58,566 nt of DNA from Streptomyces beihaiensis (lineage in GTDB: Bacteria > Actinomycetota > Actinomycetes > Streptomycetales > Streptomycetaceae): contig NZ_JAPHNL010000223.1 in assembly GCF_026274175.1 (NCBI RefSeq), positions 1-58,566 on the forward strand, in the 5' to 3' direction. Below the pieces are notes generated by a model that saw only the letters and a list, made by a program, of their open reading frames with translations, had not been told where the DNA came from and made no database searches. Position numbers and translations under genes: made by a program. Below, one piece after another: positions 58,053-58,566 of this stretch (position 1 is its first letter; every line of letters starts with the position of its first letter).

Positions 58053-58566
58053 GGTGTTCTCCCTTTCCTCTGCGAGGTGAGCGTCGTTCGGGACCCGGCC
58101 CCGCCGCCGGTCGCAGCAGCAGGACCGAGGGGATCAAGTGGCCGAAGCCCAGCCGCAGCAGCCCGTAGCCGATGCCCGCGAGTCCGGTCAGCAGACCCGG
58201 CGTCGGCACCCCGCCGGGGGTGCCGCAGCGGAGCCCGTGCCGGTCGATGGAGCACAGCAGCCGGGACGCGGCGAGGTCGAGCGCGGCGGCGGCGCGCTCG
58301 TCGCCCGCGGCACGCGACTGGACCAGCGGTTCCAGGACTCCGAGGTCGCCGTGGCACAGCGAGTGGTTCCGCGGCGGGCCCACGCCGACGGTGGCGGCCA
58401 CGGCAAGGAGACGCTCGTCCGCGTGGCCGCCCGGCGCGGTCGCGCTCAGCGCCGTGCCGGCCAGCCCGCGGCACCAGCCGGCATCGAAGCTCTGGCTGGT
58501 CCGCGGCTGCGCGCGCTCACGGGCGCGTGGCTTCGCGCGCCCGCGCAGGGCCGCGTCGACGCCGTC
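58039..58566 (-). CDS. lanM: C-terminal end of a LanM-type (class II) lanthipeptide synthetase, cut by window edge
   Basis: 175 residues are visible and the gene continues beyond the window. LanC-like cyclase motifs appear: FDAGWCRGLAGTAL with the first zinc Cys, NHSLCHGDLGVLE with the Cys-His pair, and TPGLLTGLAGIGYGLLRLGF near the end. These bind the zinc that activates substrate Cys in ring formation. The end GKGEHHERR overlaps the following peptide's start. The tail matches LanM enzymes better than free LanC, but the dehydratase half is out of view. Confidence 0.82.
   Translation of the reverse strand, partial: DGVDAALRGRAKPRARERAQPRTSQSFDAGWCRGLAGTALSATAPGGHADERLLAVAATVGVGPPRNHSLCHGDLGVLEPLVQSRAAGDERAAAALDLAASRLLCSIDRHGLRCGTPGGVPTPGLLTGLAGIGYGLLRLGFGHLIPSVLLLRPAAGPGPERRSPRRGKGEHHERR

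Overview
The window is high-GC actinomycete chromosome, almost certainly Streptomyces or a close relative. Supporting signs are strong third-position G/C bias, frequent GTG/TTG starts, ATGA/GTGA stop-start overlaps, a DUF574-type methyltransferase, mycothiol-linked families (a Mca/MshB-like amidase and a mycothiol-dependent isomerase-type protein), a LAL-type LuxR regulator, several secreted chitinases, and DasR- and CebR-like operators. No rRNA, tRNA, CRISPR array or complete insertion sequence was seen.

Layout, left half. 1-7.5 kb: the end of a helical-repeat protein, a GH114 lipoprotein, an RNase HI with a Cys-rich tail, a 2-hydroxyacid dehydrogenase, a methyltransferase, a fructosamine-kinase-like protein, a secreted LppX/LolA-like protein, the 3' remnant of a phosphate-binding-like protein, a 56-aa membrane protein and a STAS protein without its phospho-serine. 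7.7-14.3 kb: secretory lipase, MarR-GNAT fusion, hypothetical protein, a short MFS remnant, DUF4232 lipoprotein, a coupled PPOX/anti-sigma-kinase-like pair, an alpha/beta hydrolase and an ArsR regulator. 14.4-19.8 kb: MDMPI-family protein, chitinase 1 with tandem dre sites, LysR divergent from a YeiH transporter, and an SDR lacking its tyrosine. 20.2-20.9 kb: a rearrangement scar where a 3'-truncated CapA-like lipoprotein gene meets, tail to tail, a truncated cyclodipeptide synthase. 21-31.2 kb: a membrane protein/kinase/regulator triad, a MarR-controlled 14-TM MFS exporter fused to three carboxypeptidase-regulatory-like domains, an ArsB-Usp chimera, and a second two-component system facing an FtsX-type ABC transporter.

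Layout, right half. 31.2-35.3 kb: MerR divergent from a two-domain alpha/beta hydrolase, a hypothetical protein and a 2'-5' RNA ligase-like protein. 35.3-46.1 kb is rich in secreted or membrane hydrolases: a GH16 glucanase with a CebR-like operator, a carbonic anhydrase/SulP operon, a phosphoesterase, a PAP2 protein, a metallophosphatase and chitinase 2 with a dre site in its promoter. 46.5-54.6 kb: an ArsP/DUF318-like permease followed by a His-rich membrane-anchored protein, a DUF1349 protein, GH18 protein 3, a PIG-L deacetylase, two VOC proteins and an OYE-type reductase. 54.8-58.6 kb: a LAL regulator, then on the minus strand the C-terminus of a LanM lanthipeptide synthetase whose stop overlaps the start of a Cys-less, TM-containing 62-aa peptide.

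The window reads as an accessory polymer-degradation and signalling region. Chitin (DasR) and beta-glucan/cellobiose (CebR) control appear to bring separate loci into shared regulons. At least four sites hold gene fragments (6.4, 10.8, 20.4 and 26.9 kb), so the region has been reshaped by deletions. The most notable features are the cyclodipeptide synthase/CapA junction, the transporter-beta-sandwich fusion, the ArsB-Usp chimera, the permease/His-motif pair, and the peptide coupled to lanM.
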